A stretch of 64,000 nucleotides of DNA from Pichia kudriavzevii (lineage: Eukaryota > Ascomycota > Pichiomycetes > Pichiales > Pichiaceae): the NCBI RefSeq assembly GCF_003054445.1, contig NC_042506.1, forward strand, positions 2,053,501-2,117,500, given 5' to 3'. The translations under genes and the position numbers were made by a program. Under the pieces are notes generated by a model. The model worked only from the letters and a program-made list of their open reading frames with translations, had not been told where the DNA came from and made no database searches. Positions 20,967-32,215 of the stretch are shown in pieces (the stretch's first letter is position 1; every line of letters begins with the position of its first letter).

Positions 20967-23900
20967 CTATTCTAAAAGAGAATCTTTCAAAGACTTGAGT
21001 GCTTCCGTAAGTTCCTCAAGAGTGGTTTTGCCATCTATAGTTCTGACCTTCAACGACAAGTATTTTGGATGGGTAAGTAAATAGTTCAATGCATTCACAA
21101 AATTCTTCCTTTCTTGTAACGTGTCTAGCCCTGGAACAAGTGCTACAGTTTCAATGTCCTTTCCTAATTCTACACTGACATAATTGTAGCACTCTAAACT
21201 GTTCAAGATTTTAGCAAGAACAATCAACTGTTCTGTTTCCTCAATTATCGTGATCCCAACAAAACTATCCTTTTCAAGCCATGAATGAATCGTATACTGA
21301 AATTGCTTCTTGTACGCCAGAGCAAACTTGCAAATCATAAATTGAACCTTTTCTCCAAAATGCGCAGCTAGAGTCAAAACAATTGGTAGCAAATTTTTGA
21401 CCCACAGTCTATGTAATCTTGAAATAATTAATTTACTCGAATATGGAGAAACCTGCCCTTTTTGTATTATCAAGGCGACAGGAGATTCCGTTAGCAAATG
21501 GAAAATGCCATTCTGTACCAATCTCTCTGCTATACTTTTCCTTTGAATAAATTCAGAGAGAAAATAAACTGAAAAGTCAATGAATATTTCTTCATTGTTC
21601 ATCTTGATTAGATGTGACGATGTAAACATCTGTGCAACAGCTCGGTAGGCTCCTGAATCAATCAAGATTTTAGCAAAGTTAGAATCCAACCTATCGCTGA
21701 ACTTCAACTTCAAAAATACTCGAGTTAACGACAAGAAAATCATGATATCATCAATTTGCTTCATCAATAGTTGATTGTCGATGAACTGGGAGTTGGGAAC
21801 TGACAAAGCATAATTTCTGATATTGTTGAACAAAATAGAAATTGATTTGCAAATGATATTCTTGAAGATGTCTACCAGAACCGTGGACGATTGAGATAAA
21901 AATTCGGGCGAATCGATCATACCTAACGTAATTAAAAGAATTCTCAATATTGGCTTGTAATATTCAACATTTTCACTAACTAAACCTTGAGTCAGATTGA
22001 TTTCTTTACTTTCCAGTAATCTTAGAGAAAAAGCCAAGATAGAACTGACTGTAGATTCTTCAATGGGTTTTTTTGAGTTACTCAATGTTAAAAGAATCAA
22101 AAATGTTAGTTGGATTCTGCCCTTATAAACATCTTCACTTACAACACATAATCCACTTTCCTCGTAGTTGATCTTCAGCAACGAAGCGGCAAAATGAGAG
22201 TACTCTGTTGGAATACCCGGAGCATTCACGTTGAAATAGCAAGTAATAAGCCCACCAAGAGCCTTTACCAGGTTGATTCGAGCTTGAGTTAGCTTCAACG
22301 CAATCGTCTGGGCCCTCAAATCAATTAACAATTTTTCTAATTCGTCGGTTTTATGTTTTGCAACAGTTGTAAGTAGGCTTTCATCATATATATTTTCTGT
22401 TAAAGACAACGGTGCAGACCGTTGTAAATCAGAAAGGCTAACTTTCCCCGAAAACATTTTTTCAATTCTCAATTTAAGAGACTTAGTTAATGTGTTATCA
22501 TTCGCTTTTAATCTAAACTTTAGGGGTAATATCTTAATGAAAGTGGAAGAGTTGAGCAAGTTAAAAATCTTTTCCTCGCAAGACTTATTTTTCCCGTTTG
22601 AAACAAACAAGTACAGTGATGTGATTTCGACTGCCTTTGCCAAATTCTCAGTTTCCATCAAGCTCATAGTCTCTTGATTCTTTTCGGATTGTTTTTCGAT
22701 TAGTTTGATCAATGTTTCAATGAATTGAAGATCATTCGAATCATCGGAAACACTCATCCACACACTGATACATGCAGAAATAGCAGATAACATGTAGTAT
22801 GTATATTCCGATCCATAATTACCAATCTTACATAGTTCTGCTTTCAATAATTGAAGTAACGACCGATCACCTAGAACCATACTCAACTTCCCGTTTAATA
22901 TCGATGTTCCACTGATCATAAACAAAGATAATCCCTTCTGATTATTTTGCATTACAGCCTCAATAAATTTGAATAGAGATACTTTTAATTCAACAGGGGA
23001 TTCCTCACTCAAAATATCCTCATAAACGGTATTTAATAAAACGTTCGCCATCTCTGAGTTCATATGAGCCAACATTGAAGGCTGGCTTTCATTCCATTTG
23101 CCCTTTACCAAAGCGGACAATGTATTAATAATCGGAACTTTATGCACGAAATCAACTGTGTAAGCATTGACAATGTTTGATAAGTCAGAAAATAAGGCCT
23201 TTTCTAAATTCGATGGAACATCATTTCTTATTGAAGAGCGTAATCTAACCAATGAAGTGACTATTTTAAACGAACAGGAAACCCAGATATTAAATTTTTT
23301 GCCTAATTTGCCCGTTTTACTGTACTGATGAGTTGCTTGTGATAATAAATTGATAGTATCCAATACTGGTTTCACAGTTCTGGTATCGTTCAACTCAGAA
23401 ATTAGAAAGTGATCAACAATTTTTTTAGTGCTGTATTCAAATACAGAGAGGAGTTTTTGGCGTGACTTTGATGGTAATTCAATCTCCAAATCAATAATAT
23501 AATTAAAGAATGAAACAGCAAGATTCCCAATTTCAATCTTTTCTGCTTCATCAGAGTATTTCCAACTTGTAAAATTTTCTAAAATTTTAATAGAGAAATC
23601 TGTGTAGTAATTTACAACTTGAGCTTTCAAATGCCTGTTAATGGATTCGTCATCCAAAAGTGACAGACCAACTAATGTATTCCCTAATTTCAACAATGCA
23701 CGAGTAAAGCAGTAACTCTCTGAAGGAATCTCTGCCTTTTCTAGAGTATCGTAAGCAAGGCCACCAGTGATCTTAAAGCTGAAAACATCTGATTTATATA
23801 TATACGACCAAATACGATAAGCGTATCCATTATGACAGAGAATGTCAAATAGTTTGAAGCACTCACACAATAGCTCCGGGTCACTCAACAGTAGCGCTTG

Positions 23901-25730
23901 ATCGCATATTCTAAAAACTAAGCTGATAGTATCTTCATCACCAACGAACGTGTCCATTGCCTTGAAAATTAGATTAACGAGCTTTGGATCAAGATCTTCA
24001 AGTATGTAACTCAAATTTTTCAAAATCGTATTACGAGTGATCCTCATGTCTGGTCTATCACTTGATATTCTCGAAGTTAAGGTTTTTAATATTCTTCCAA
24101 GTAAGGACCACCCATTATACTCATAAATGAACAAAACTAGATGCTTGCCCCCCTTGGTAGATACAATTTGTGCATTAGAGCCTCTCTTGACTAGAAGTGA
24201 AGCATTTTTGTTGTCTTCGAATGGTAAATCGACTTCAATATCCGCAGTAAGCTTGATTAATTCGGGTTGTTGGTCATTAATTTCATAGACCTGATTAAAA
24301 GTTGAAGAGTTAACCTCACACATATAAGAAGGCAACGATCTCAATTCTTCAACTGCTAAATTAGAGTTTATGGATATGATTTCCAAGTATGAGTTCAAGG
24401 TTAAAGGCATCTTTGCTTTCAGAAGAATCAGTAATTCTTCAGTAAATGGATTACCAAAAAATTTCTCAATCACTTTATTAGACGACTTCCTCATGATTGA
24501 GGCTATAGTGGTGATTATTTCATGTGTTGGTTCAACGTACCCGATAAACGCATTAACAAAACAACCTAAAATGCTTGGAAAGAGAGGATCGTATGAAATC
24601 AAGTCATTATTCTTAACCAACGCATGACAGACATCCATTTTTAATGCCTCGTCAACTAGAAAAAGATATGTTACTTCAATATTTTTCATACCTCCTTCAA
24701 CCAACTTTCTTTGATATTCAATGGCTGATTTGTTTCCTGGATTAGCCAGAAGCAAAACATGTTGTCTGTGTAAAATGATTGACCAAGCATACATAATAAT
24801 TGGGTTGAAGCTGGAAGTCATCACAATATCTGTTATTTTGATAAGGTTATTAGGATCAGAAATAAACAATGAATCATTATCAGTGCTTCCAAAATTAGAT
24901 TCTAAGTCTAAAAACAATAGGGTAATCAATGTTGAAAGAGCTTCAACAGTGGCTTTCCTATCATCTGATGAATCTGCCAGAAAACTTGAAAATGACTTTG
25001 TTTTTCCTAATAATGCAAACCATTTAGTAATCGACGATGTCATAAACCCCTTTTCTGACTTTAATAAAATATGCACAAAATAGTTTAACATATCAATGAG
25101 AATATTATCCAAACTGTTAGAAATAAAGATATCAGGATTAGTAAATGTATATTCTGTCTTCGAATGAATATCCAATTTCAATTTGGTCACTTCTATGTAT
25201 GATATATCATCAATTAGTTTATCTATTATGTTGTGTCCATTCGAAGTAATTTTGTTTTTCAACGGCTGAAGTAAAGCCTTCTGAGAATTTAAAACTTCAA
25301 GAGAAACTTGAAAATACATTGCTTGTTGCTGCATAACCATCGTCAAAAAATAAGAAAGAAGATTTTTCTCAGAGGTTAAAAAAGATGCAGAAGAAGATGC
25401 AATAGACGTTGATACGGAATCGTTATTATTACCTGACTGAACATTCTTAGCAAAATGGTTTATCAAATCATTCACCTTTGATGCATCTAAACTCAATTTT
25501 TCAGCAATAAACTCAGTATATTGCCTGTATTCACCTGTTTGAATCTTCTGCAACCCAGTTTCAGTATTTACATAGGGAAAAGCCCCACTAGATAGGATTG
25601 TAGAATATGAATTTAATAATTTTTTCGATTCTTCATAATTAATGGAGTCCTCCTCTGCAGATAAAATGTTAAGTAGTCCATTAAAAGTTAGGACTGAGTT
25701 ATTGTTAATCTTTGTCACTGCAACAGACAT
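20967..25730 (-). CDS. NUP188: Nuclear pore inner-ring nucleoporin Nup188
   Basis: A 1587-aa, Leu/Ile/Ser-rich alpha-solenoid protein of the size of Nup188 (1655 aa in S. cerevisiae), a scaffold nucleoporin of the inner ring. Most of it is helical repeats with no FG motifs. Around residues 500-545 a short beta-rich insert (LVLFIYEYNGWSLLGRIL) fits the SH3-like insertion known in Nup188, which is why I prefer Nup188 over its relative Nup192. The ATG at 25730 gives MSVAV; two codons upstream the frame opens only with TTG. The 3' end is near the 3' end of the upstream membrane protein (convergent). Assignment to the Nup188/Nup192 superfamily is firm; the exact member is likely. Confidence 0.8.
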   Translation of the reverse strand: MSVAVTKINNNSVLTFNGLLNILSAEEDSINYEESKKLLNSYSTILSSGAFPYVNTETGLQKIQTGEYRQYTEFIAEKLSLDASKVNDLINHFAKNVQSGNNNDSVSTSIASSSASFLTSEKNLLSYFLTMVMQQQAMYFQVSLEVLNSQKALLQPLKNKITSNGHNIIDKLIDDISYIEVTKLKLDIHSKTEYTFTNPDIFISNSLDNILIDMLNYFVHILLKSEKGFMTSSITKWFALLGKTKSFSSFLADSSDDRKATVEALSTLITLLFLDLESNFGSTDNDSLFISDPNNLIKITDIVMTSSFNPIIMYAWSIILHRQHVLLLANPGNKSAIEYQRKLVEGGMKNIEVTYLFLVDEALKMDVCHALVKNNDLISYDPLFPSILGCFVNAFIGYVEPTHEIITTIASIMRKSSNKVIEKFFGNPFTEELLILLKAKMPLTLNSYLEIISINSNLAVEELRSLPSYMCEVNSSTFNQVYEINDQQPELIKLTADIEVDLPFEDNKNASLLVKRGSNAQIVSTKGGKHLVLFIYEYNGWSLLGRILKTLTSRISSDRPDMRITRNTILKNLSYILEDLDPKLVNLIFKAMDTFVGDEDTISLVFRICDQALLLSDPELLCECFKLFDILCHNGYAYRIWSYIYKSDVFSFKITGGLAYDTLEKAEIPSESYCFTRALLKLGNTLVGLSLLDDESINRHLKAQVVNYYTDFSIKILENFTSWKYSDEAEKIEIGNLAVSFFNYIIDLEIELPSKSRQKLLSVFEYSTKKIVDHFLISELNDTRTVKPVLDTINLLSQATHQYSKTGKLGKKFNIWVSCSFKIVTSLVRLRSSIRNDVPSNLEKALFSDLSNIVNAYTVDFVHKVPIINTLSALVKGKWNESQPSMLAHMNSEMANVLLNTVYEDILSEESPVELKVSLFKFIEAVMQNNQKGLSLFMISGTSILNGKLSMVLGDRSLLQLLKAELCKIGNYGSEYTYYMLSAISACISVWMSVSDDSNDLQFIETLIKLIEKQSEKNQETMSLMETENLAKAVEITSLYLFVSNGKNKSCEEKIFNLLNSSTFIKILPLKFRLKANDNTLTKSLKLRIEKMFSGKVSLSDLQRSAPLSLTENIYDESLLTTVAKHKTDELEKLLIDLRAQTIALKLTQARINLVKALGGLITCYFNVNAPGIPTEYSHFAASLLKINYEESGLCVVSEDVYKGRIQLTFLILLTLSNSKKPIEESTVSSILAFSLRLLESKEINLTQGLVSENVEYYKPILRILLITLGMIDSPEFLSQSSTVLVDIFKNIICKSISILFNNIRNYALSVPNSQFIDNQLLMKQIDDIMIFLSLTRVFLKLKFSDRLDSNFAKILIDSGAYRAVAQMFTSSHLIKMNNEEIFIDFSVYFLSEFIQRKSIAERLVQNGIFHLLTESPVALIIQKGQVSPYSSKLIISRLHRLWVKNLLPIVLTLAAHFGEKVQFMICKFALAYKKQFQYTIHSWLEKDSFVGITIIEETEQLIVLAKILNSLECYNYVSVELGKDIETVALVPGLDTLQERKNFVNALNYLLTHPKYLSLKVRTIDGKTTLEELTEALKSLKDSLLE

Positions 25731-25973
25731 CTGCAAAGACCCACCCAGAGTGAGATTTGTGGTAGTGGTATATTGGTGCCTGTTTTAAAAATTACTCTTT
25801 TGGGGTAGTGCTTCAATGCATGTAGATGAAAACATGAACGCCAAATTCCCCCCTCCCTCCAAAAAAACAAAAAAATATATATTTAAAAAATAATATCTTG
25901 GTAGATCCGTGCACCGGGGTATGTTACTATGTACACAGTTTAGTTTGGCAATTATTTATCTATAAGAAGTGAC

Positions 25974-26867
25974 CTAAGAACGGTAATAGAATATCTCTCT
26001 TGCTTCAAGAGGTACAGGTGCATCACTTGTAGAAGGTGCCAATTCTGGTGGGTTTGCAGGGCTTTTCACAAAACCGGCTGTGTTTCCGAGTGTAGAATTT
26101 ATGATTAAAGGATAGGTTTCACTCTTAATATTACCAGAGATGAGTGCCTTCCAATTTGCATGGCACTCTTCGACAACGATCAATGCTTTATCTCTGCCCA
26201 ACCATTCACTGTTAAACGCAAACTCATTTTCAGGCTTGCCCATAGGCAATTTGTAGTTTTTAAACCACGATTTCAAACTATCTAGAAGTAAAGGCATCTT
26301 AGGATCCAGATCGGAGATATCATGCAAGTCATTTGATAATTTGTCCTTAACATCAATGGCTAATAGTTTCCAGTCCAACTCACCGTCATCAATCATTGCT
26401 AGACACCCTAAAATCTTAACTTTCTTCAAAGAGCCTACAGTTGCAGGTTCAACGGTCGAACTTATTTCACAAATATCCAAGGGATCATTGTCACCGAAGA
26501 CCTTGTCACCATTGATCTCAGACGCCTTTGCCGGATGTTCCCAGGTTTGAGGTATAGCACCATAGTTGCATGGGTAACCATGGAATGGATAGATGTTATT
26601 GATAAACCGAAGCTTACCCTTTTTCGTATCTTGAACAATAGGGTTATATGGGATGTCTTTAGAAATCTCAAACTTCCCTTGTTCGTACCTTGGAATCTCA
26701 ACAATCATGTCAAGAGTACCGTCAGTCTTGTTGAGGTTAATTGGTACATCATGAAAGAAGGATTCCGACTTTCCAGTGGCTTCATTTGTCTTGTATATTT
26801 TAAACTCTGGTGTATATTTACCGGCAATTCTTAAAGTAGAAAAACATCTTGCAACTCTACCAAGCAT
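25974..26867 (-). CDS. PPA2: Mitochondrial inorganic pyrophosphatase Ppa2
   Basis: A 297-aa family I soluble inorganic pyrophosphatase that hydrolyses PPi to two phosphates with Mg2+. The signature GDNDPLD, with its metal-binding aspartates, is present, along with the active-site KGKLRF and YPCNYG motifs. The N-terminus (MLGRVARCFSTLR) is basic and Ser/Thr-containing like a mitochondrial presequence, and the length is near yeast Ppa2 (310 aa) rather than cytosolic Ipp1. The ATG at 26867 is chosen; the frame runs on to a TTG upstream, with no ATG in that extension. It lies in tandem behind NUP188 on the same strand, about 240 bp away. Confidence 0.94.
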   Translation of the reverse strand: MLGRVARCFSTLRIAGKYTPEFKIYKTNEATGKSESFFHDVPINLNKTDGTLDMIVEIPRYEQGKFEISKDIPYNPIVQDTKKGKLRFINNIYPFHGYPCNYGAIPQTWEHPAKASEINGDKVFGDNDPLDICEISSTVEPATVGSLKKVKILGCLAMIDDGELDWKLLAIDVKDKLSNDLHDISDLDPKMPLLLDSLKSWFKNYKLPMGKPENEFAFNSEWLGRDKALIVVEECHANWKALISGNIKSETYPLIINSTLGNTAGFVKSPANPPELAPSTSDAPVPLEAREIFYYRS

Positions 26868-27272
26868 TTTGTAAAAAAACAAAATACAGCTCTTACTTTT
26901 TTGTTGATTTTTGAAACTTAGACCGTCCTTTTCTGAGAAGGCCGTCAACTTGTCTGTGCCCGCAGATGTCGGCGTACATGTGTTCGAAGGTGCTCCACAG
27001 CGGATTGTTGATCAAATGGTGATCTCGCGAAGATGGACATATCGAGGAAATGTTAGGTTCCGGTAATGGACTTCCCTTAAAAGTTGGACTAAGCAACGGT
27101 ACATTAAGCGTGTGTTATTTCTGTTTTTTTTTTATAAATAGGGTCTAAGAAATAAAAGTATAATGAAGAGAGAAAAATGTTTGTTGAACGAAGTAAAAAC
27201 TGCCTATAAAGTGTCTCTTTATAGCAGGAAAAAGCAAGAAACAAAAAGTAATTGTATTTTTGAGTAGACAGC
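26868..27272. promoter_or_regulatory. PPA2 upstream region
   Basis: About 400 bp between the PPA2 start and the 3' end of the Myb-like gene, both on the minus strand. It is AT-rich with T tracts, and I see no recognisable factor site or RNA gene. Confidence 0.3.
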
Positions 27273-28214
27273 CTATGGATCGATTGCATTCCAGCCATCT
27301 TTGCAGACCACGTAGGGGATAGAGGAGCCTAACATTCCTTCAATGTTGATCTCCCTTTGCTGTTGAGAGTTGTCCAATTTCATAAAGTAGTTAGACTGTA
27401 ATAAGGAATTCTTCGGATTGAAAGGAATCCCATACATTTCGTGAAATTTATTGATGCAATATTCTGCATTGAATTTTCTTGATCTTGCCTTGGAGAGTTT
27501 GTTTGAAATGTATTTCCATTTGTGAATTTCTGCCAAAGGCAACATGTTTTTGAGAATAATCACATCCTCGTCGGTGAACTGGGAGATATCGACATTCTTG
27601 TCGGCTGAAATGTAATGATTGTTTGGCAATTGTCTTTGTTCAACAAGTCTTGACTTTCTAGACTTTGTCCTTTTCGAGCGTTTAGTAATCTTAAGAGGGG
27701 AATATGAGTGTCTACCGGCTCTTGGCGAGAATGAACCAATGCTCGAAGTATTGTTCCTGTTGTTGACAACACTGGGACTTCTATAGTCAAACTCGAAGCT
27801 TTGTTTCCTAGTTGGATACATTGAGTTGTCGGAATTGAGAGGGGTTGTTGACGTTGAGCTATAACTACCTGTTGGGTTTGGTGCAACGTAGCTTGAGCAG
27901 GGTGAATTTTTCATGGTGTTTGAGACATTGGTTGATATAGAAGAATGTACCAAGCGGGTATCATTTGGAAAAGATGGTTGCAATTGGTATGCGGCGTTTT
28001 GTTGGCAGAGAGGGTACTGTTCACTCTGTTTTAGAGGTAATGACTGGGCCTGCTGTTGTGTCCATAGCGGGTGGTGGTCGGGATAGTCTTGGTTTGATGG
28101 TGGTTGTGGAGCCTGGTAAAGAGTGTATTTTGAGTTGTGACGTGGTTGGGAGAATCCGGATGGAAGATTATAATAAGGGATTGTGTTTGTGATCATGATG
28201 GAATTTGCAGCCAT
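27273..28214 (-). CDS. Putative Myb/SANT-like DNA-binding protein
   Basis: A 313-aa protein. Residues 1-165 are Gln/Ser/Asn/Pro-rich and disordered, as in many yeast transcription factors. A basic cluster with KRSKRTKSRKSR (about 178-190) looks like a nuclear localisation signal. Residues about 207-265 form a compact helical domain containing FTDEDVIILKNMLPLAEIHK and a following Lys/Arg-rich helix, which resembles a Myb/SANT-like helix-turn-helix. I do not recognise a named orthologue. The ATG at 28214 is used; ATG 28196 is an alternative. A long (816 bp) upstream region with two E-boxes fits a regulated gene. A regulatory role is inferred from composition and domain shape only. Confidence 0.6.
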   Translation of the reverse strand: MAANSIMITNTIPYYNLPSGFSQPRHNSKYTLYQAPQPPSNQDYPDHHPLWTQQQAQSLPLKQSEQYPLCQQNAAYQLQPSFPNDTRLVHSSISTNVSNTMKNSPCSSYVAPNPTGSYSSTSTTPLNSDNSMYPTRKQSFEFDYRSPSVVNNRNNTSSIGSFSPRAGRHSYSPLKITKRSKRTKSRKSRLVEQRQLPNNHYISADKNVDISQFTDEDVIILKNMLPLAEIHKWKYISNKLSKARSRKFNAEYCINKFHEMYGIPFNPKNSLLQSNYFMKLDNSQQQREINIEGMLGSSIPYVVCKDGWNAIDP

Positions 28215-29030
28215 GAAGTCTCACGTGAAATCACTCTATGAATAAAATAGATGGAATACCTACTAATAATAAGTTGATGGATTAGGAATTAAGCCAGTTT
28301 AGAGAACAAGCAAGAGGTATATTTCAGATTTTGGAATGATATTGGTAAACACGTAAATATCAGGAGAAGAAAAAAAAAACGTCTATTATAATTAGTCGGT
28401 TGGAACAAGGTCTCTGTGCTTCCTTTAATTTGTTAAAGTGTCAACTTGGCAACTAAGAAGGGGGGATGCGCTACACTTTCTACAATGTACTCTATGACTA
28501 GAAACAATCAAAGAGATAAGAGAAGAAGAGGAGAAGGGAAACAAGAGGAAAGGAGACAAGATAGGACCACACGTGTTTCCAACGGCAGAGGAAGATGGTT
28601 GGAAATGCATACATTGAGAGGACCCCTTCCTCTACCAGGTATCTAGAATAGAATAACAGGCCACAATATGAGAAATTCGTGTCTCTCAATACCTGCTGCC
28701 ATTCTGCATGGGGAGCATTGCTCTCGTACGATTTTCTCGTCTCCTCTCGCTTCTTTTGTTTTTTCCTCTTTAACGTTTACAGTGTTTGTTTTTTTTTCGC
28801 ATTCTTTGTTTCTACACATTTTTTTTTTTTCCTGTTTTTCCATTTATTCTCTTGTCCGTTACTGTGCGGCATTTTACTGGCGTCTATTTATTACATGTGC
28901 GGCTTAGAGCCGTTAAAATAGGGAAGGGGGCTCGACATTTAGCAGAGAAGGGAAAAAATAGAATTCTTGGAGTTCTTGCTATCTTTTCCAGGTGTTGATG
29001 TTGTATATGTTGTTGATACTACTCATTCAC
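28215..29030. promoter_or_regulatory. Long upstream region of the Myb-like gene
   Basis: An 816-bp region between the Myb-like gene start and the TMA23 3' end. CACGTG occurs at 28222-28227, only 8 bp from the ATG and probably in the leader, and at 28570-28575. T tracts lie at about 28790-28830. Several overlapping open frames of 60-80 codons have no coding character. No RNA gene was recognised. Confidence 0.4.
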
Positions 29031-29720
29031 TCATGTACATGCTGTTGCCATTGCCGTTACCGTTGTACTGTATTTCTCTTTCTTGTCAGTTTTGTCTTTC
29101 TTATCTCTGGTGTGCTTTTTCGTCCTCTTTTCCTTCCTTTCCTTCTTCGTCTTTTCCTTTTTCGTCTTTTCCTTTTTCGTCTTTTCCTTTTTCGTCTTTT
29201 CCTTGTTCGTCTTTTCCTTTTTCGTCTTTTTATCTTCTTTATCCTTTCTATCCTTCTTGGCCCTCTTTTGGCTGTCTTTACGACGCTCGCCATCAAACCC
29301 GTCCTCAGAATCACTAAGGAAAAACACTAGTTGTTCACTCTCAACATTAACCTCCTCTCTCATCTGTCTCTTCCTCCCATTCGGCACAACCTCCCGTCTC
29401 CCACTGCCATCAACAGTACCTACCAACGTCTCCCCCTTGACAAACATCTGGTACAACGGACTCTTCTTTTTGCGTTCCTCTCTTTCAAGCTCCTCCATCC
29501 GCCTCTGGTCGCTCTTGAACCCGCCACTCTCATTCACATTCAACGACTTCAACTTCCCGTCAAACGCTGTCTCCCACCACGTAATGGTGTCCTTTGCTTG
29601 GTGTCCAACTCCCTTTAAATCAAATTTATGTGATACTAGTATGGGTTTCTTGATCCCACCCTTCTGTAACGGCTCACCCTTCTTCCATCCGTACGATATG
29701 AGATATTTCTCCGAATCCAT
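29031..29720 (-). CDS. TMA23: Nucleolar G-patch-type ribosome-biogenesis protein Tma23
   Basis: A 229-aa protein (211 aa in S. cerevisiae) that opens with MDSEKYLISYGWKKGEPL, the diagnostic G-patch-like N-terminus of Tma23, followed by a conserved WWETAFDGKLKSLNV segment (about 48-63). Tma23 associates with ribosomal complexes and localises to the nucleolus. The C-terminal 90 residues are almost entirely Lys/Glu/Asp/Thr, built from a 5-residue repeat (KKEKT) encoded by a 15-bp tandem repeat. The start is a clear ATG. It diverges from VPS20. Confidence 0.92.
   Translation of the reverse strand: MDSEKYLISYGWKKGEPLQKGGIKKPILVSHKFDLKGVGHQAKDTITWWETAFDGKLKSLNVNESGGFKSDQRRMEELEREERKKKSPLYQMFVKGETLVGTVDGSGRREVVPNGRKRQMREEVNVESEQLVFFLSDSEDGFDGERRKDSQKRAKKDRKDKEDKKTKKEKTNKEKTKKEKTKKEKTKKEKTKKERKEKRTKKHTRDKKDKTDKKEKYSTTVTAMATACT
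29148..29230. repeat. 15-bp tandem repeat in TMA23
   Basis: Five full and one partial copy of a 15-bp unit (CGTCTTTTCCTTTTT on the plus strand) encode KKEKT repeats. One copy carries a single T-to-G difference. The unit length keeps the reading frame, so copy number could vary between strains without breaking the gene. Confidence 0.88.
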
Positions 29721-30099
29721 GTGTATTTACTCTAAATGTACCCTTGGAATTGATCCGTTCTGCCAAAGAGAAATAATATATATATATATATATATATTTC
29801 TCCAAATGGCAGTTTTTCAGTAACTTTTTATTTTTTTCTTTGCCGTTTCTGTGAGAAAAATATTGTAAAAAAGGGTAAAATTGAGTAAAACAAATTTTCC
29901 AACTTTTATTTGTTCCCGATGAGGAAGGAAGAAGAAAAACCAGTAGGCGAGATGCTCCTGGACAGCCCAAATAGAATGTGATTATAAACAAGAGAAATGT
30001 ACAAGCAGGGTCGATGTGCAGGGAATCCGATTTAGGAGTCTGAAGCTGCTGTTTTTGTCCTCTTTATTTACTGGAAGGTAATAAAAAAGAGCAGGCAGT
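29721..30099. promoter_or_regulatory. Divergent promoter, TMA23 and VPS20
   Basis: This contains an (AT)n run at about 29775-29797 and a canonical PAC core GATGAG at 29918-29923, about 200 bp from the TMA23 ATG. PAC boxes mark ribosome-biogenesis genes, which fits TMA23. No gene was seen. Confidence 0.5.
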
Positions 30100-30774
30100 A
30101 TGGGGAACACAGCCTCGAATCCGAAAATTACTTCTCATGACAAGGCAATTCTAAATCTTAAGATCCAGCGTGATCGATTAAGCAAATCTAGACAACAATT
30201 ACAGAAAGTCATTGATCGAGAAACCGAAATAGCAAGAGAATGCATCAAATCGAACCACATTGAGAGGGCAAAGTTGGCGCTACGGAAGAAGAAGAGGCAG
30301 CAGTCGTTGCTAAACAACCTTGAGAGACAAAGCGATACGCTTGAAGAACTCATAGACACAATTGAATTCAAACTTATTGAAAAGGATGTCTTGTATGGGT
30401 TGGAACAAGGTAATAAGGTACTGAAGGAGATCAACAAGGAAATGAGTCTTGAGAAAGTTGAGAAAATACTCGACGAAACTTCAGAAGGTATACATTACCA
30501 AAACGAGCTAAGTGAGAGACTCGGTTCTCTATTGACCAATGGCGAAGAAGATGAAGTTGAAGACGAGTTGAAGCAGCTAGAAATTGAAATGGGTGCAATA
30601 CCACCAAATGTAGTAGTAGTGGATGAAAATAGGCCAACCGTTGAAGACGTTGAGAGGAAGCATAAGCTAGAATCGCTTCCTCAAGTTCCTAAGCAACAGC
30701 CACAATCAAATGGAGATATACCCGCTAAGGATGTCAACAATGAGGAGTTTAGAACTGCAGGATACGCTATATGA
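30100..30774 (+). CDS. VPS20: ESCRT-III subunit Vps20
   Basis: A 224-aa Snf7-family protein (221 aa in S. cerevisiae). It begins MGNTAS, a classic N-myristoylation signal, which is a hallmark of Vps20/CHMP6. A basic, helical N-terminal core (about 10-95, Lys/Arg-rich) is followed by an acidic C-terminal half (about 140-175) with the expected autoinhibitory charge swap. Vps20 is recruited by ESCRT-II on endosomes and nucleates Snf7 polymerisation for cargo sorting into multivesicular bodies. The start is an ATG. It converges with HEM2 across a TA/TATG microsatellite. Confidence 0.94.
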   Translation: MGNTASNPKITSHDKAILNLKIQRDRLSKSRQQLQKVIDRETEIARECIKSNHIERAKLALRKKKRQQSLLNNLERQSDTLEELIDTIEFKLIEKDVLYGLEQGNKVLKEINKEMSLEKVEKILDETSEGIHYQNELSERLGSLLTNGEEDEVEDELKQLEIEMGAIPPNVVVVDENRPTVEDVERKHKLESLPQVPKQQPQSNGDIPAKDVNNEEFRTAGYAI

Positions 30775-30797
30775 CCACCACGTATTGCTGACTTTTG

Positions 30798-30799
<2 letters not shown>

Positions 30800-30853
<54 letters not shown>
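30800..30853. repeat. (TA)n-(TATG)n microsatellite
   Basis: A pure TA run of about 28 bp is followed by about six TATG units, lying between the convergent 3' ends of VPS20 and HEM2. The HEM2 stop codon is only about 20 bp away, so the repeat is probably in the HEM2 3' untranslated region. Confidence 0.9.
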
Positions 30854-30875
30854 TTACAAGTTTCTGATGGGATCA

Positions 30876-32215
<1,340 letters not shown>

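Noticed and set aside
20967-25730. Nup192 instead of Nup188
   Set aside because: Length and the beta-rich insert near residue 520 fit Nup188 better, but I keep some doubt because both are alpha-solenoid relatives.
28446-28998. Short overlapping frames before TMA23
   Set aside because: They are on both strands with low-complexity content and no coding character.
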